Source of the DNA: Aquitalea magnusonii
Lineage (GTDB): Bacteria > Pseudomonadota > Gammaproteobacteria > Burkholderiales > Chromobacteriaceae
Direction of reading: 5' to 3'
Assembly (NCBI RefSeq): GCF_002217795.2
Contig: NZ_AP018823.1
Location: 62,001-126,000 of the forward strand
DNA length: 64,000 nt
In this document: one piece after another, positions 10,534 through 20,121 of the stretch
Layout: each line of letters begins with the position of its first letter
Numbering within the stretch: the stretch's first letter is position 1
Notes under the pieces: model-generated
The model's input: only the letters and a program-made list of their open reading frames with translations
Told to the model about the DNA's origin: nothing
Database searches by the model: none
Made by a program: the position numbers and the translations under genes

Positions 10534-11889
10534 TTACATTCCCGGCATCATGCCTTTCATGCCACGCATCATTTTCATCAGCCCGCCTTTGGCGGAAAAC
10601 TGTTTCATCATTTTCTGCGTCTGCTCAAACTGGTTGAGCAAGCGGTTTACCTCTTGCACCGTCACACCCGAACCCGCAGCAATCCGACGCTTGCGGCTTG
10701 CCTTGAGTAATTCCGGCTTGCGGCGCTCCTCCATGGTCATCGAGTTGATGATGCCCTCAATGCGACGCATGGATTTTTCGGCCTCTGCCCCCTGAATACC
10801 CTTGGCCATCTGGCCCAGTTGCCCCGGCATTTTTTCCAGCAGATTCGACATGCCGCCCATTTTTTTCATCTGCTGCATTTGTGCCTTGAAGTCCTCCAGA
10901 TCGAATCCTTTGCCGGACTTCAGCTTTTTGGCCATGGCCGCGGCCTCGTCCTGATCGATGCCCTTTTGGACCTCCTCGATCAGAGACAGCACATCGCCCA
11001 TGCCCAAGATACGGCTGGCAATGCGATCCGGGTGGAAGGGTTCCAGGCCGCTGACTTTTTCACCAACGCCAATGAATTTGATCGGCTTGCCAGTAATGTG
11101 GCGTACGGACAGCGCCGCACCGCCACGGGAGTCGCCATCCATCTTGGTCAGGATCACGCCGGTCAGCGGCAATGCCTCGTTAAAGGCCTGGGCAGTATTG
11201 ACTGCATCCTGGCCTTGCATGGCATCCACCACGAACAGGGTTTCCACCGGGTTGATTGCCGCGTGGACCGCCTTGATTTCCGCCATCATGGCTTCGTCAA
11301 TCGCTAGGCGACCCGCCGTATCCACCATCAGGACATCAAAGAAATGTCGCTTGGCGTGGTCCACTGCGGCACGGGCAATATCTACAGGCTTTTGGTTTCC
11401 ATCCGACGGAAACCATTCGACGCCTACCTGTTCTGCCAGCAGCTTCAATTGCTCAATGGCCGCCGGGCGGTAAACGTCGGCAGAAACAACCAGAACCTTT
11501 TTCTTCTGTGTCTCTTTAAGCAGTTTTGCTAGTTTGCCAACCGTGGTGGTTTTACCGGCACCCTGCAGACCGGCCATCAGGACGATGGCAGGCGGTACGG
11601 CGGCCAGATTGAGGGCGTCGTTCTTTTCGCCCATCAACTTGACCAGTTCGTCATTGACTACGCCAACCAGCGCCTGGCCTGGCGTCAGGCTGCCCATTAC
11701 TTCTTGGCCAAGGGCGCGCTCCTTGATCTGCGCAATGAAGGCCTTGACGACGGGTAGTGCGACGTCTGCTTCCAGCAGTGCCATTCGCACTTCGCGCAGG
11801 GCGTCCTGGATATTGGTTTCTGTCAGGCGGGCGTTGCCGCGCAGGTTCTTGATGACGCCGGACAGGCGGTTGGTCAGGTTGTCTAACAT
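10534..11889 (-). CDS. ffh: Signal recognition particle protein Ffh
   Basis: A 451-residue SRP54 homologue that, with 4.5S RNA, brings membrane-protein nascent chains to FtsY. Visible parts are the N-terminal four-helix bundle, the G domain with P-loop GLQGAGKTTT near residue 106, DTAGR and TKMDGDSRGG, and the methionine-rich M domain. The C-terminal tail (KMMRGMKGMMPGM) is typical of proteobacterial Ffh. It is divergent from the ypjD-like gene, the common arrangement in beta- and gammaproteobacteria. 4.5S RNA is not in the window. Confidence 0.97.
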   Translation of the reverse strand: MLDNLTNRLSGVIKNLRGNARLTETNIQDALREVRMALLEADVALPVVKAFIAQIKERALGQEVMGSLTPGQALVGVVNDELVKLMGEKNDALNLAAVPPAIVLMAGLQGAGKTTTVGKLAKLLKETQKKKVLVVSADVYRPAAIEQLKLLAEQVGVEWFPSDGNQKPVDIARAAVDHAKRHFFDVLMVDTAGRLAIDEAMMAEIKAVHAAINPVETLFVVDAMQGQDAVNTAQAFNEALPLTGVILTKMDGDSRGGAALSVRHITGKPIKFIGVGEKVSGLEPFHPDRIASRILGMGDVLSLIEEVQKGIDQDEAAAMAKKLKSGKGFDLEDFKAQMQQMKKMGGMSNLLEKMPGQLGQMAKGIQGAEAEKSMRRIEGIINSMTMEERRKPELLKASRKRRIAAGSGVTVQEVNRLLNQFEQTQKMMKQFSAKGGLMKMMRGMKGMMPGM

Positions 11890-11997
11890 GCTGAGTCCTT
11901 CTGTCTGCCAACAAGGGACAGGTTGGTGTAGACTTTCAAACTATCGATTTTACCACGAGCTGCCGGGTTGACGCCCGCAAATGATGGCGCTAACACC

Positions 11998-12819
11998 ATG
12001 ACTGCCTTTCTCTTTGTACTGACAATACTGCTGATCTTCGCCTATGGCGGTCTTTCATGGCATTTCATCGGCAACTGGAAAGGTGTTGCCAGTTTGCCGC
12101 GCAATCCTCGTTTCGAGCACACCATGCTGGGCGTGTTGCTGTTGCTGCATGCCTATGCGGTGATGTCGCCGCTCACCGAAGGGGCGATGATTTCCCTGGG
12201 CGTAGGGCGTGCCCTGTCTGTTGTTGTGTGGATGATGCTGGTCATTTATTGGACATGCAGTTTCTTTTACCGGGTTGAAGGATTACAGCTGTTTATGATG
12301 CCACTTGCCATGCTGACCCTGGCTTTTGCCTTGGTTTTTCCTGGTGAGCACATCATGCATGATCTGGGCAACCCTGCTTTTGCACTGCATGTATTAGTCT
12401 CGATTGTGGCTTACAGTTTGTTTGCCATTGCTGCCCTGCTGGCTGTCCTGATGCTGTTTCTTGAGAAGGCCTTGCATGGCAAGCGCTGGCTGGCACTGGT
12501 ACGTCAACTGCCACCGTTGTTGTCACTGGAAAAAATGATGTTTCAGGTGATTGGCCTTGGCTTCATGCTGCTGACCGTATCCCTGTTTACCGGAGTCGTG
12601 TTTTCAGAGGAAGTGTTTGGCAAGGCTGTGGCTATCAGCCACAAAACTGTTTTTTCGGTGATTTCATGGCTGTTGTTTGCCGCCTTGTTGCTTGGTCGTC
12701 GTTTCAAGGGGTGGCGTGGCAAGGTGGCAATCCGCTGGACCCTGGCCGGGTTTGGTGCATTGCTGCTTGCCTACATCGGTAGCAAGGTTGTGCTGGAGTT
12801 GTTGTTGCATCGTGCCTGA
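11998..12819 (+). CDS. Cytochrome c assembly family protein (YpjD/CcsA-like)
   Basis: A 273-residue inner-membrane protein with about eight hydrophobic helices. It contains the CcsA/CcmC-family tryptophan and histidine positions, for example FALHVLVSIVAYSLFAIAALLAVL and the late histidine in VAISHKTVFSVISW. The family includes haem-handling subunits of cytochrome c maturation, but the stand-alone gene divergent from ffh is usually called YpjD and its role is unsettled. I place the start at the ATG before TAFLFVLTI; an in-frame TTG 30 bases upstream is possible but adds polar residues. Confidence 0.82.
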   Translation: MTAFLFVLTILLIFAYGGLSWHFIGNWKGVASLPRNPRFEHTMLGVLLLLHAYAVMSPLTEGAMISLGVGRALSVVVWMMLVIYWTCSFFYRVEGLQLFMMPLAMLTLAFALVFPGEHIMHDLGNPAFALHVLVSIVAYSLFAIAALLAVLMLFLEKALHGKRWLALVRQLPPLLSLEKMMFQVIGLGFMLLTVSLFTGVVFSEEVFGKAVAISHKTVFSVISWLLFAALLLGRRFKGWRGKVAIRWTLAGFGALLLAYIGSKVVLELLLHRA

Positions 12820-12867
12820 TTTGTCGGTCTTGTTTTCTTAAATATCTGCATATGAAGGAGCTGCTAC

Positions 12868-13227
12868 ATGAAAAAACTATTGGCCATGATGGTTGGTTTG
12901 TTTTTTGTCTGCGCATCGGCACTGGCTGCCATCAATATCAATACTGCAACACAGCAGCAACTGGAAAGCCTGAACGGCATTGGGCCAGTCAAGGCCAAGG
13001 CCATCATTGATTATCGAAGCAAGAATGGTGCATTCAAATCAGTGGATGACCTGAAGAACGTTTCCGGCATTGGTGAAAAGACGTTGGAGAAGCTGAAGAA
13101 AGATATCAGTATCAGCGGTTCCAGCTCTGCTGTCCCAGGCGCTGCGGTAGCGGCCAAGCCAGCAGTTCCTGCTGCGAAGTCGGCGGCACTAAAGAAAGAT
13201 GCCTCCAAGCCCGTAGCCAAGAAATAG
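12868..13227 (+). CDS. ComEA-like helix-hairpin-helix DNA-binding protein
   Basis: A 119-residue secreted protein. A Sec signal (MKKLLAMMVGLFFVCASALA) leads into ININTATQQQLESLNGIGPVKAKAIIDYR, a textbook ComEA helix-hairpin-helix pair with GIG turns at about residues 38 and 70. A low-complexity Ala/Lys/Pro tail follows. ComEA binds double-stranded DNA in the periplasm and ratchets it in during natural transformation. A strong AAGGAG ribosome site precedes the ATG. Presence alongside pilB/pilC and comM makes a competence role plausible. Confidence 0.88.
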   Translation: MKKLLAMMVGLFFVCASALAAININTATQQQLESLNGIGPVKAKAIIDYRSKNGAFKSVDDLKNVSGIGEKTLEKLKKDISISGSSSAVPGAAVAAKPAVPAAKSAALKKDASKPVAKK

Positions 13228-13243
13228 TTCTGGCTTTGATTGC

Positions 13244-13276
13244 ATGAATAAAGCGCCCGCAGGGCGCTTTATTCAT
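13244..13276. terminator. Bidirectional terminator between comEA-like gene and phrB
   Basis: Fifteen-bp perfect inverted repeat (ATGAATAAAGCGCCC and its complement) around a GCA loop, between convergent genes. Both arms are A/T rich outside the GC core, so it can work in both directions. Confidence 0.8.
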
Positions 13277-13283
13277 GTCGGGA

Positions 13284-14675
13284 TCAGGTTTTGCCAAAAA
13301 GTGCCAAAGCCCTTTGCCGCTGTGTGGCATGGTCAACCAGTGGCTTGGGATAGTCCCGTCCTAGTTGGAATCCCATGGGTAGGCTCTTGGCTAGCCAAGG
13401 CGCATGGATGTCTTTGTTGTTCAGCTGTGCGAGTTCCGGCAGATAGCGACGAATGAACTTGCCTTCCGGGTCGAATTTTTCTGATTGTGTAACCGGGTTG
13501 AAAATGCGGAAGTAGGGTTGGGCATCGCAGCCGGTTGAAGCGGCCCATTGCCAACCGCCATTATTAGCCGCCAGATCGAAATCAAGCAGTTTGGCAGCAA
13601 AGTAGGCCTCTCCTTTACGCCAGTCAATCAGTAAGTCTTTGACCAGAAAGCTCGCTGTAATCATCCGTAAGCGGTTGTGCATGTAACCGCTTTGGTTCAG
13701 TTGACGCATGGCTGCGTCTACAATCGGGTAGCCGGTACGCCCCTCTTGCCAAGCCAACAGCCAATCCGCTTTGTTCTCAAATGTCAGCGACCGGTACTCT
13801 TCTTTGAAACTCTCTTGCGCTACGACGGGGTAATGCCACAGCAGCTGCTGGTAGAAATCCCGCCAAATCAGCTCTCCAAGCCAGCACTGGGCGCCATCTC
13901 CACCTTGTTGCCAGGCCAGTTGTGCCAGCGTTCTGATTGAAATCGTGCCAAAACGCAGGTGTGTTGAAAGATAAGACACGCCCTTGCTTGCCGGGAAGTC
14001 ACGCCATTCCTTGTAGTGATCAATGCGCCTCATGAAGTCGCTAAGGAGCTGCTCGGCGGCCTGGCTTCCGCCTTGCAAGCGACTCATGCCTTCTGCAAAG
14101 CCTAACTCGGCAAGTGAGACGGTGGCTGGTGTTTGCCACTTTTCAAGCTGTCGCAAGTAATAGCGGGTGGGGTAGCTTTGCAAAAAGAAACTGTTTGCCT
14201 TTTTCAGCCAGGCGTTCTTGTAAGGTGTGAACACCGTGTACGGGCGGTGCGTGGTGGTGAGTACCTCATCGGTTTCAAAAATGACCTGATCCTTGAAAAG
14301 TTGTAAGGAGCATCCCTGTTGCTCCAGTGCTTGGGCCACTCTTGTATCACGTAGGGTTGCCTGTGGTTCGTAATCACGATTGGCAAATACGGCGCAGGCA
14401 TTCCATTGCCGCGCCAGCATCGGGAGCACTGTTTCCGCGGAGCCGTGGGCTACATGCAAGTCACTACCGGCATCTTGCAGGTCTTGTCGTAGTGCGCTTA
14501 CGGATTGCCAGATAAAGTCGATACGCCTGTCTGATGCATCGAGGTGATCGAGAATGTCGGTATCAAAAACGAACAGGCAGCGAACAGGGTATCCTGCTTT
14601 AAGGGCATGGTAGAGGCCTGCATTGTCGTCAAGGCGCAGGTCGCGGCGGAACCAGAAGATGAGTGGTTTGGACAT
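13284..14675 (-). CDS. phrB: Deoxyribodipyrimidine photolyase
   Basis: A 463-residue class I CPD photolyase that repairs UV-induced pyrimidine dimers using blue light. The N-terminal antenna domain starts FWFRRDLRLDDNAGL. The FAD-binding C-terminal half contains the family blocks GELIWRDFYQQLLWHYP, TGYPIVDAAMRQL, GYMHNRLRM and DFDLAANNGGWQWAASTGCD. The aromatic and Asn residues that set FADH chemistry are in place, so it should be functional. It is convergent with the comEA-like gene and has no operon partner. Confidence 0.95.
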   Translation of the reverse strand: MSKPLIFWFRRDLRLDDNAGLYHALKAGYPVRCLFVFDTDILDHLDASDRRIDFIWQSVSALRQDLQDAGSDLHVAHGSAETVLPMLARQWNACAVFANRDYEPQATLRDTRVAQALEQQGCSLQLFKDQVIFETDEVLTTTHRPYTVFTPYKNAWLKKANSFFLQSYPTRYYLRQLEKWQTPATVSLAELGFAEGMSRLQGGSQAAEQLLSDFMRRIDHYKEWRDFPASKGVSYLSTHLRFGTISIRTLAQLAWQQGGDGAQCWLGELIWRDFYQQLLWHYPVVAQESFKEEYRSLTFENKADWLLAWQEGRTGYPIVDAAMRQLNQSGYMHNRLRMITASFLVKDLLIDWRKGEAYFAAKLLDFDLAANNGGWQWAASTGCDAQPYFRIFNPVTQSEKFDPEGKFIRRYLPELAQLNNKDIHAPWLAKSLPMGFQLGRDYPKPLVDHATQRQRALALFGKT

Positions 14676-14878
14676 GATGATTGATGCCGGTTCTGTCGTG
14701 TTGTGGAATGTATCCCGGTGATTATTAGCATTTTTGCAACACTTTGCAGGGTTTGTTGTATTTTTGGTTTAGTGTGTTTTCAGGTTTTATTTTTGTAAAA
14801 AATCAATTAAATCATTAACTTGCTATGTTTTTTTGTGGGGTTTGCTGCGTGGTGAGTGGCAGGTGCTGCTGCGATGTT

Positions 14879-14907
14879 TTGTATTTTTGCAACGAGCGCT
14901 TTATATT
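14879..14907 (+). promoter_or_regulatory. Probable sigma-70 promoter of the porin gene
   Basis: The 341-base gap between phrB and the porin holds no gene and is strongly AT-rich with many T runs. Within it TTGTAT, 17 bases and TATATT form a promoter, giving a 5' leader of about 100 bases, long enough to be a target for small RNAs as is common for porins. Confidence 0.55.
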
Positions 14908-15016
14908 TCAGCCAGCAACCAGCCGATCATTCGGCGGTGAAAAAATGTCCGGGAGCCTTTGCGGTATCAAGGCAATCTAACAGGACTACATTAACTGACT
15001 TCGAAAGGAATTAGCG

Positions 15017-16099
15017 ATGAACAAGAAGCTGATCGCCCTGGCTCTGGCCGCTCTGCCGGTAGCCCACGCAATGGCTGATGTAACCATTTACGGCACCATC
15101 GAAGCCGATATGGAAAGCAGCAAGACTTTTGCTGCAAACAAGGCTGCTGGTAACACTGGCAAGCTGAAGTCCAATACTCGTATTGACGATACCGGCTCCC
15201 TGATCGGTTTCAAGGGCAACGAAGACCTGGGCAACGGCCTGAAGGCCATCTGGCAGGTTGAGCAAGCTCTGAACATCGACGGCACTTCCGGTGATAATTC
15301 CGGTAACGGCGGCAGCAATACTTTTGCAAGCCGCGATTCCTTCGTTGGCCTGCAAGGCGCTTTCGGTAAGGTACGCCTGGGTAAGCTGAGCACCTTCCTG
15401 AACTCTGATGCTGGTACTCCGGACGCTTGGATCTACGGTAACCAAGGTGTGAATGGTCTGTCCTACAGCTCCATCAATCAGCTGGATACTCGCGTTAACA
15501 ACGCCATCCGTTACGACATCCCTGAGTTTGTTGCTGGTCTGAGCGGCGCTGTTGTTTACGGTGTTGATGAAACCACCGTAAACAATAAGAAGAACCAATG
15601 GAGCATTGGTGCTTCTTACACCAACTCCGGTTACTTCGGTACTTTCGGCTACGTACGCACTGCTAATGCCATCGGTACTGACAAGGCTTCCAACTACTGG
15701 CGTCTGGAAGGTGGCTACAACGCCAACAACATCCTGGCTGCTGCTTACTACGGTCATTCCAAGCTGAGTTCCGATGTTATCTCCAGTAACTTTGCTGGCT
15801 CGACCACTATTGGTACTTCTGGCGTGACCCACAAAGAAGCTGGTCTGACCCTGGGTTACACCATCGGTGCCATTACTCCGAAGTTCTCCTACGGTCGTGT
15901 ATGGGGCGCTTCGGTTGAAGGCGGCTCCGATATCAAGGGTCACCTGAACCAGTACGTACTGGGTGCTGACTATGCTCTGAGCAAGCGTACCACTGCTTAC
16001 GCTTCCTACGGCTACGTTCAGAACACCTATCGTGATTCCACCGACACCAAGTACTCTAACGAGCACACTGTTGCCGTTGGCGTTCAGCACAAGTTCTAA
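15017..16099 (+). CDS. Gram-negative general porin (Neisseria PorA/PorB-type)
   Basis: A 360-residue outer-membrane porin. The Sec signal MNKKLIALALAALPVAHAMA is followed by DVTIYGTIEADM, the usual mature start of betaproteobacterial trimeric porins. Alternating hydrophobic strands, the constriction-loop piece GLQGAFGKVRLGKLSTFL, and a C-terminal VGVQHKF ending in Phe (the Bam recognition signal) complete the 16-strand pattern. Codon use is strongly biased and rich in T-ending codons compared with neighbours, consistent with very high expression. It is flanked by its own promoter and terminator. Confidence 0.95.
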   Translation: MNKKLIALALAALPVAHAMADVTIYGTIEADMESSKTFAANKAAGNTGKLKSNTRIDDTGSLIGFKGNEDLGNGLKAIWQVEQALNIDGTSGDNSGNGGSNTFASRDSFVGLQGAFGKVRLGKLSTFLNSDAGTPDAWIYGNQGVNGLSYSSINQLDTRVNNAIRYDIPEFVAGLSGAVVYGVDETTVNNKKNQWSIGASYTNSGYFGTFGYVRTANAIGTDKASNYWRLEGGYNANNILAAAYYGHSKLSSDVISSNFAGSTTIGTSGVTHKEAGLTLGYTIGAITPKFSYGRVWGASVEGGSDIKGHLNQYVLGADYALSKRTTAYASYGYVQNTYRDSTDTKYSNEHTVAVGVQHKF

Positions 16100-16125
16100 T
16101 TCTCGTTTAGAGAGTTAAACTTAAG

Positions 16126-16155
16126 AAAAAGGACTGCTTCGGCAGTCCTTTTTTT
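16126..16155 (+). terminator. Rho-independent terminator of the porin gene
   Basis: Twelve-bp stem AAAAAGGACTGC / GCAGTCCTTTTT closing a TTCG tetraloop, then more T. Very strong. Confidence 0.93.
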
Positions 16156-16296
16156 ATGCAGTTGCATTATGCTGCCAAGGTTTGCCGGGCGATGAGGCCT
16201 GTTACCGATGGTGCTGCCACTTTGTCCTTACAGCACATATAATGGCGAGCATGCGGTATGGTCAGGCATGCAGGTAGGAATTTGCAAAGGGATGGT

Positions 16297-18009
16297 ATGG
16301 AAGCTTCTGCGGGGATATCCGGCCTTGGGCGGGCGCTGGTACAAAACAATGCACTGCTGTTGCAGGATGCCGAGGCTATTCAGCGTCAAGCACAGGCTTC
16401 AAACATCAGTTTCGTTGAGCAGTTGATTGTCAGCAAGAAGATGTCCGCAGTCGATGTGGCTGCATTTGCTTCCCGAGTGTTTGGCTATCCCTTGCTGGAC
16501 ATGGGGTCTATCGATCCGACGCAGCTACCCAAGGGCTTGGTGGATGAGGAGCTGATTGGCAGTCGTCGGCTGGTTCCCTTATTCAAGCGTGGTAACAAAC
16601 TGTTCATCGGCACTTCCGATCCTACCCAGACCTCCGCTTTTCATGCCATCACCTTCAAGACGGGACTGACCGTCGAGGTAGTGGTGGTTGAGGATGACAA
16701 GCTATCCAAGGTGATCGGCAAGTACACCGAAGATGCGTCTGCGGCCATCAAAGCGCTGGAGAATGAAGATTTTGGCGATCTGGAGTTTGTTGATCCGGAT
16801 GCACCAACGCCACACAGTGAAACCAATCAACCCGATGTGGATGATGCCCCTGTGGTCAAATTCATCCACAAGGTCTTGCTGGATGCCATCAATGGCGGTG
16901 CCTCCGATGTACATTTCGAGCCTTACGAAAAGTTTTACCGCATCCGCTACCGTGTCGATGGCCAGTTGAAGGAAATTGCCCAGCCTCCTTTGCTGCTGAA
17001 AGAGAAAATTGCTTCCCGGATCAAGGTGATTTCACGGCTTGATATTTCTGAAAAGCGCGTACCGCAGGATGGCCGTCTGAAACTGGTATTATCCAAATCG
17101 CATTCCATTGATTTCCGTGTCAGCACCTTGCCGACCTTGTTCGGTGAAAAAATCGTGATGCGTATTCTGGACTCCTCGGCAGCATCGTTGGACATTGAGC
17201 AGCTGGGGTTTGAGCCGGAACAGAAACAGATGCTGCTGGATGCCATTGGCCGGCCATATGGCATGGTGCTGGTAACTGGTCCGACCGGTAGTGGCAAGAC
17301 GGTATCGCTATATACATGCCTGAATATCCTGAACAAGCCGGATATCAATATTTCCACGGCGGAAGATCCGGTCGAGATCAACTTGCCTGGTATCAATCAG
17401 GTCAACGTCAACGAGAAGGCTGGGCTGACGTTTTCCTCGGCACTGAAAGCCTTCCTGCGTCAGGATCCGGATGTCATCATGGTGGGTGAAATCCGGGACT
17501 TTGAAACCGCCGATATTTCCATCAAGGCGGCCCAAACAGGTCATATGGTTTTTTCCACCTTGCACACCAATAATGCGCCGGCTACGCTGACCCGTTTGCT
17601 GAACATGGGCGTGGCACCGTTCAATGTGGCCAGCTCGGTATTGCTGATCATGGCGCAGCGGTTGGCGCGCCGCCTGTGCAATCATTGCAAGGCACCGGTT
17701 GATATTCCGGAGCCAGCTCTGCTCAGGGCCGGCTTCCGTCCTGAAGAGCTGGATGGTAGCTGGAAACCGTACGGGCCTGTCGGTTGTGATGAGTGTCGTG
17801 GTTCCGGCTATAAAGGCCGTACTGGCATTTATGAAGTCATGCCGATCAGTGATGCGATGACACGTTTGATCATGCAAAATGGCACGGCAATCGATATCAA
17901 TGATCTGGCCCTTAAAGAAGGGATGATCGATCTGCGACATGCTGGTCTGCTGAAAGTCAAGAAAGGGCTGACCTCCTTGGCCGAAATCGAGGCTGTGACC
18001 AACGACTGA
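16297..18009 (+). CDS. pilB: Type IV pilus assembly ATPase PilB
   Basis: A 570-residue extension ATPase of the type IV pilus. The N-terminal MshEN-like domain leads to the secretion-ATPase core, with Walker A GPTGSGKT at about residue 328, the Asp box, Walker B DPDVIMVGEIRD and the His box GHMVFSTLHTNNA. A zinc-binding tetracysteine (CNHC at about residue 461 and CDEC in GPVGCDECRGSGYKGR) is intact. The start is the ATG after a GGGA ribosome site; an upstream in-frame GTG adds 13 unconserved residues. It heads pilB-pilC-pilD-coaE-zapD-yacG. Confidence 0.95.
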   Translation: MEASAGISGLGRALVQNNALLLQDAEAIQRQAQASNISFVEQLIVSKKMSAVDVAAFASRVFGYPLLDMGSIDPTQLPKGLVDEELIGSRRLVPLFKRGNKLFIGTSDPTQTSAFHAITFKTGLTVEVVVVEDDKLSKVIGKYTEDASAAIKALENEDFGDLEFVDPDAPTPHSETNQPDVDDAPVVKFIHKVLLDAINGGASDVHFEPYEKFYRIRYRVDGQLKEIAQPPLLLKEKIASRIKVISRLDISEKRVPQDGRLKLVLSKSHSIDFRVSTLPTLFGEKIVMRILDSSAASLDIEQLGFEPEQKQMLLDAIGRPYGMVLVTGPTGSGKTVSLYTCLNILNKPDINISTAEDPVEINLPGINQVNVNEKAGLTFSSALKAFLRQDPDVIMVGEIRDFETADISIKAAQTGHMVFSTLHTNNAPATLTRLLNMGVAPFNVASSVLLIMAQRLARRLCNHCKAPVDIPEPALLRAGFRPEELDGSWKPYGPVGCDECRGSGYKGRTGIYEVMPISDAMTRLIMQNGTAIDINDLALKEGMIDLRHAGLLKVKKGLTSLAEIEAVTND

Positions 18010-18029
18010 GTATAAGAAAGATACGCACC

Positions 18030-19250
18030 ATGGCAAGCGTGGCGAAAAAGGTAAACCCTGGGTTTATCTGGGAATGGGAAGGCAAGGACCGATCCGGCAA
18101 GGTGATTCGCGGCGAATTGCGCGCAGAAACCGAAGCGGTTGCCAAAACGCAGTTGCGCCGGCAGGGCATCAATGTCGTCAAGGTGAAACGGCGCCGCAGC
18201 GGATTCGGTCGCAAGATCACGGAGAAGGATATCACCCTGTTCACGCGTCAGCTCTCCACCATGATGCGTGCCGGGGTTCCCTTGTTGCAGGCATTTGACA
18301 TTGCCGCCAAGGGGCATGGCAATCCGGCGGTTACCAAAATGTTGCTGGAAGTCCGCGCTGATGTGGAAACCGGCCTGTCTTTGGCTGAGGCGTTTCGCAA
18401 GCGACCGCTCTATTTCGACAAGCTGTTCTGTAACCTGATTGCAGCAGGTGAAACCGGTGGTGTGCTGGATTCCCTGCTGGATAAACTGGCCACCTACAAA
18501 GAAAAGGTCATGGCGATCAAGGGCAAGATCAAGTCCGCCATGATTTACCCTACTGCGATTGTTGCCACGGCCTTCATTATTACCGCCGTGATCATGATTT
18601 ACGTGATCCCTGCGTTTAAGGATCTGTTTTCCAGCTTTGGTGCTGATTTGCCGGCCCCGACATTAGTGGTGATCTGGCTGTCCGACTTTTTTGTGCATTG
18701 GTGGTGGCTGATATTTGGCAGCATCTTTGGTGCCATTTTTGCCTTTTTCTACGCGTTCAAGCGCACACCCAAGCTGCAGGAACAGTTTGACCGCATCCTG
18801 CTCAAGCTGCCGGTGATTGGCGATATCATCCGCAAGGCAACCATTGCACGCTGGTCGCGTACTTTGTCCACGCTGTTTGCTGCCGGGGTGCCGCTGGTTG
18901 AAGCGCTGGATTCGGTGGGCGGTGCCTCCGGCAATCAGGTGTACAGCGAGGCCACCAAGCTGATCCAGAATGATGTCAGTACGGGTTCCAGCCTGAGTTA
19001 CTCCATGCAGCGTACCGGTCTGTTTCCCAACATGGTGCTGCAGATGACATCCATCGGTGAAGAGTCGGGCTCACTCGACCAGATGTTGGACAAGATTGCC
19101 GACTTCTATGAAGAGGAGGTCGATAATGCGGTTGCATCTTTGTCCAGTTTGCTCGAGCCGGCCATCATGGTCATCCTTGGCGTGTTGATTGGCGGTCTGG
19201 TTATCGCCATGTACATGCCGATTTTCAAGATGGGCCAGGTGGTAGGATAA
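18030..19250 (+). CDS. pilC: Type IV pilus inner-membrane platform protein PilC
   Basis: A 406-residue GspF-family membrane protein. Two copies of the GspF domain are visible: FTRQLSTMMRAGVPLLQAFDIAAKG (first) and WSRTLSTLFAAGVPLVEALDSVGGA (second). Three hydrophobic helices lie near residues 173-198, 215-245 and 375-400. PilC couples the PilB/PilT motors to pilin insertion and extraction. It begins 20 bases after pilB and ends two bases before pilD, so the three are one operon. Confidence 0.95.
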   Translation: MASVAKKVNPGFIWEWEGKDRSGKVIRGELRAETEAVAKTQLRRQGINVVKVKRRRSGFGRKITEKDITLFTRQLSTMMRAGVPLLQAFDIAAKGHGNPAVTKMLLEVRADVETGLSLAEAFRKRPLYFDKLFCNLIAAGETGGVLDSLLDKLATYKEKVMAIKGKIKSAMIYPTAIVATAFIITAVIMIYVIPAFKDLFSSFGADLPAPTLVVIWLSDFFVHWWWLIFGSIFGAIFAFFYAFKRTPKLQEQFDRILLKLPVIGDIIRKATIARWSRTLSTLFAAGVPLVEALDSVGGASGNQVYSEATKLIQNDVSTGSSLSYSMQRTGLFPNMVLQMTSIGEESGSLDQMLDKIADFYEEEVDNAVASLSSLLEPAIMVILGVLIGGLVIAMYMPIFKMGQVVG

Positions 19251-19252
19251 GC

Positions 19253-20121
19253 ATGGTTGAGATGGCAAATCTGCTGGCAAGCAATGCTGGCTTGTTAATC
19301 GTAGTGGTTCTGTTATTCGGTTTGTTGATTGGCAGTTTCCTGAACGTGGTTATCCACCGCCTCCCCATCATGATGGAGCGTGCCTGGCAGCGGGAATGTG
19401 ATGCTTATCTTGGGCGAGAGCCCGGCGTTAGGGAGCGCTACAATCTGCTGACGCCGGCATCGCATTGCCCGGGATGCAAGGCAGAAGTGCGGGCTTGGCA
19501 GAATATTCCCTTGCTGAGCTATGTTTTGCTGCGTGGCCGCTGCCAGCATTGCCAGACCGCCATCAGCCTGCGCTACCCTGCTGTGGAGATGCTGACTGGT
19601 TTGCTGTTTGGCATGCTGGCCTGGCGTTTCGGCTGGAGTGTGCAGCTGCTTGGCTATCTGGCGCTGACCGCGGTGCTGGTGGCGTTGGCTGTTATTGATG
19701 CCGACACCCAGTTGCTGCCGGATGACCTGACCTTGCCCCTGTTGTGGGGGGGCTGTTGTTCAATCTGTGGTCCGGTACGGTGGCGTTGCCGGACGCTGTG
19801 CTGGGCGCAATGGCCGGTTATCTCAGCCTGTGGCTGGTTTATTGGCTGTTCAAGCTGCTCACCGGTAAGGAAGGCATGGGCTATGGCGACTTCAAGTTGC
19901 TGGCCGCTTTTGGTGCCTGGCTGGGCTGGAGCATGCTGCCGCTGATTATCTTGCTGTCATCCTTGGTGGGTGCCGTCGTCGGCGTGGTGCTGATCTTGCT
20001 GGCACGGCTTGGCCGTGGCCAGCCACTGCCTTTTGGACCTTACCTGGCTGCGGCAGGCTGGATTGCGCTGTTGTGGGGCAAGGATATTGTCGCTTGGTAC
20101 TTGGGTAGCTATGCCCATTGA
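19253..20121 (+). pseudogene. pilD: Prepilin peptidase / N-methyltransferase PilD, frameshifted in a G7 run
   Basis: Two frames together give a complete bilobed leader peptidase. The first frame has GSFLNVVIHRLP, the zinc pair CPGC and CQHC, and the first catalytic Asp in [13 protein letters not shown]. The second frame, entered after the G run at 19746-19752, continues LLFNLW and contains the second catalytic Asp in [19 protein letters not shown] and the C-terminal helices. One extra G (eight instead of seven) restores a continuous protein of about 290 residues reading Leu-Trp-Gly-Gly-Leu-Leu. As written, translation leaves frame near residue 167. This may be a base-call error, a real mutation, or a slippage-prone switch; everything else in the gene looks functional. 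Confidence 0.88.

Noticed and set aside
14676..15016. AT-rich region before the porin as possible transferred DNA or an origin
   Set aside because: No DnaA boxes, repeats or mobile genes; AT-richness is normal for a strong porin promoter region.
15011..16090. 359-residue open frame antisense to the porin
   Set aside because: Mirror of the highly biased porin codons; no recognisable motif and no ribosome site.
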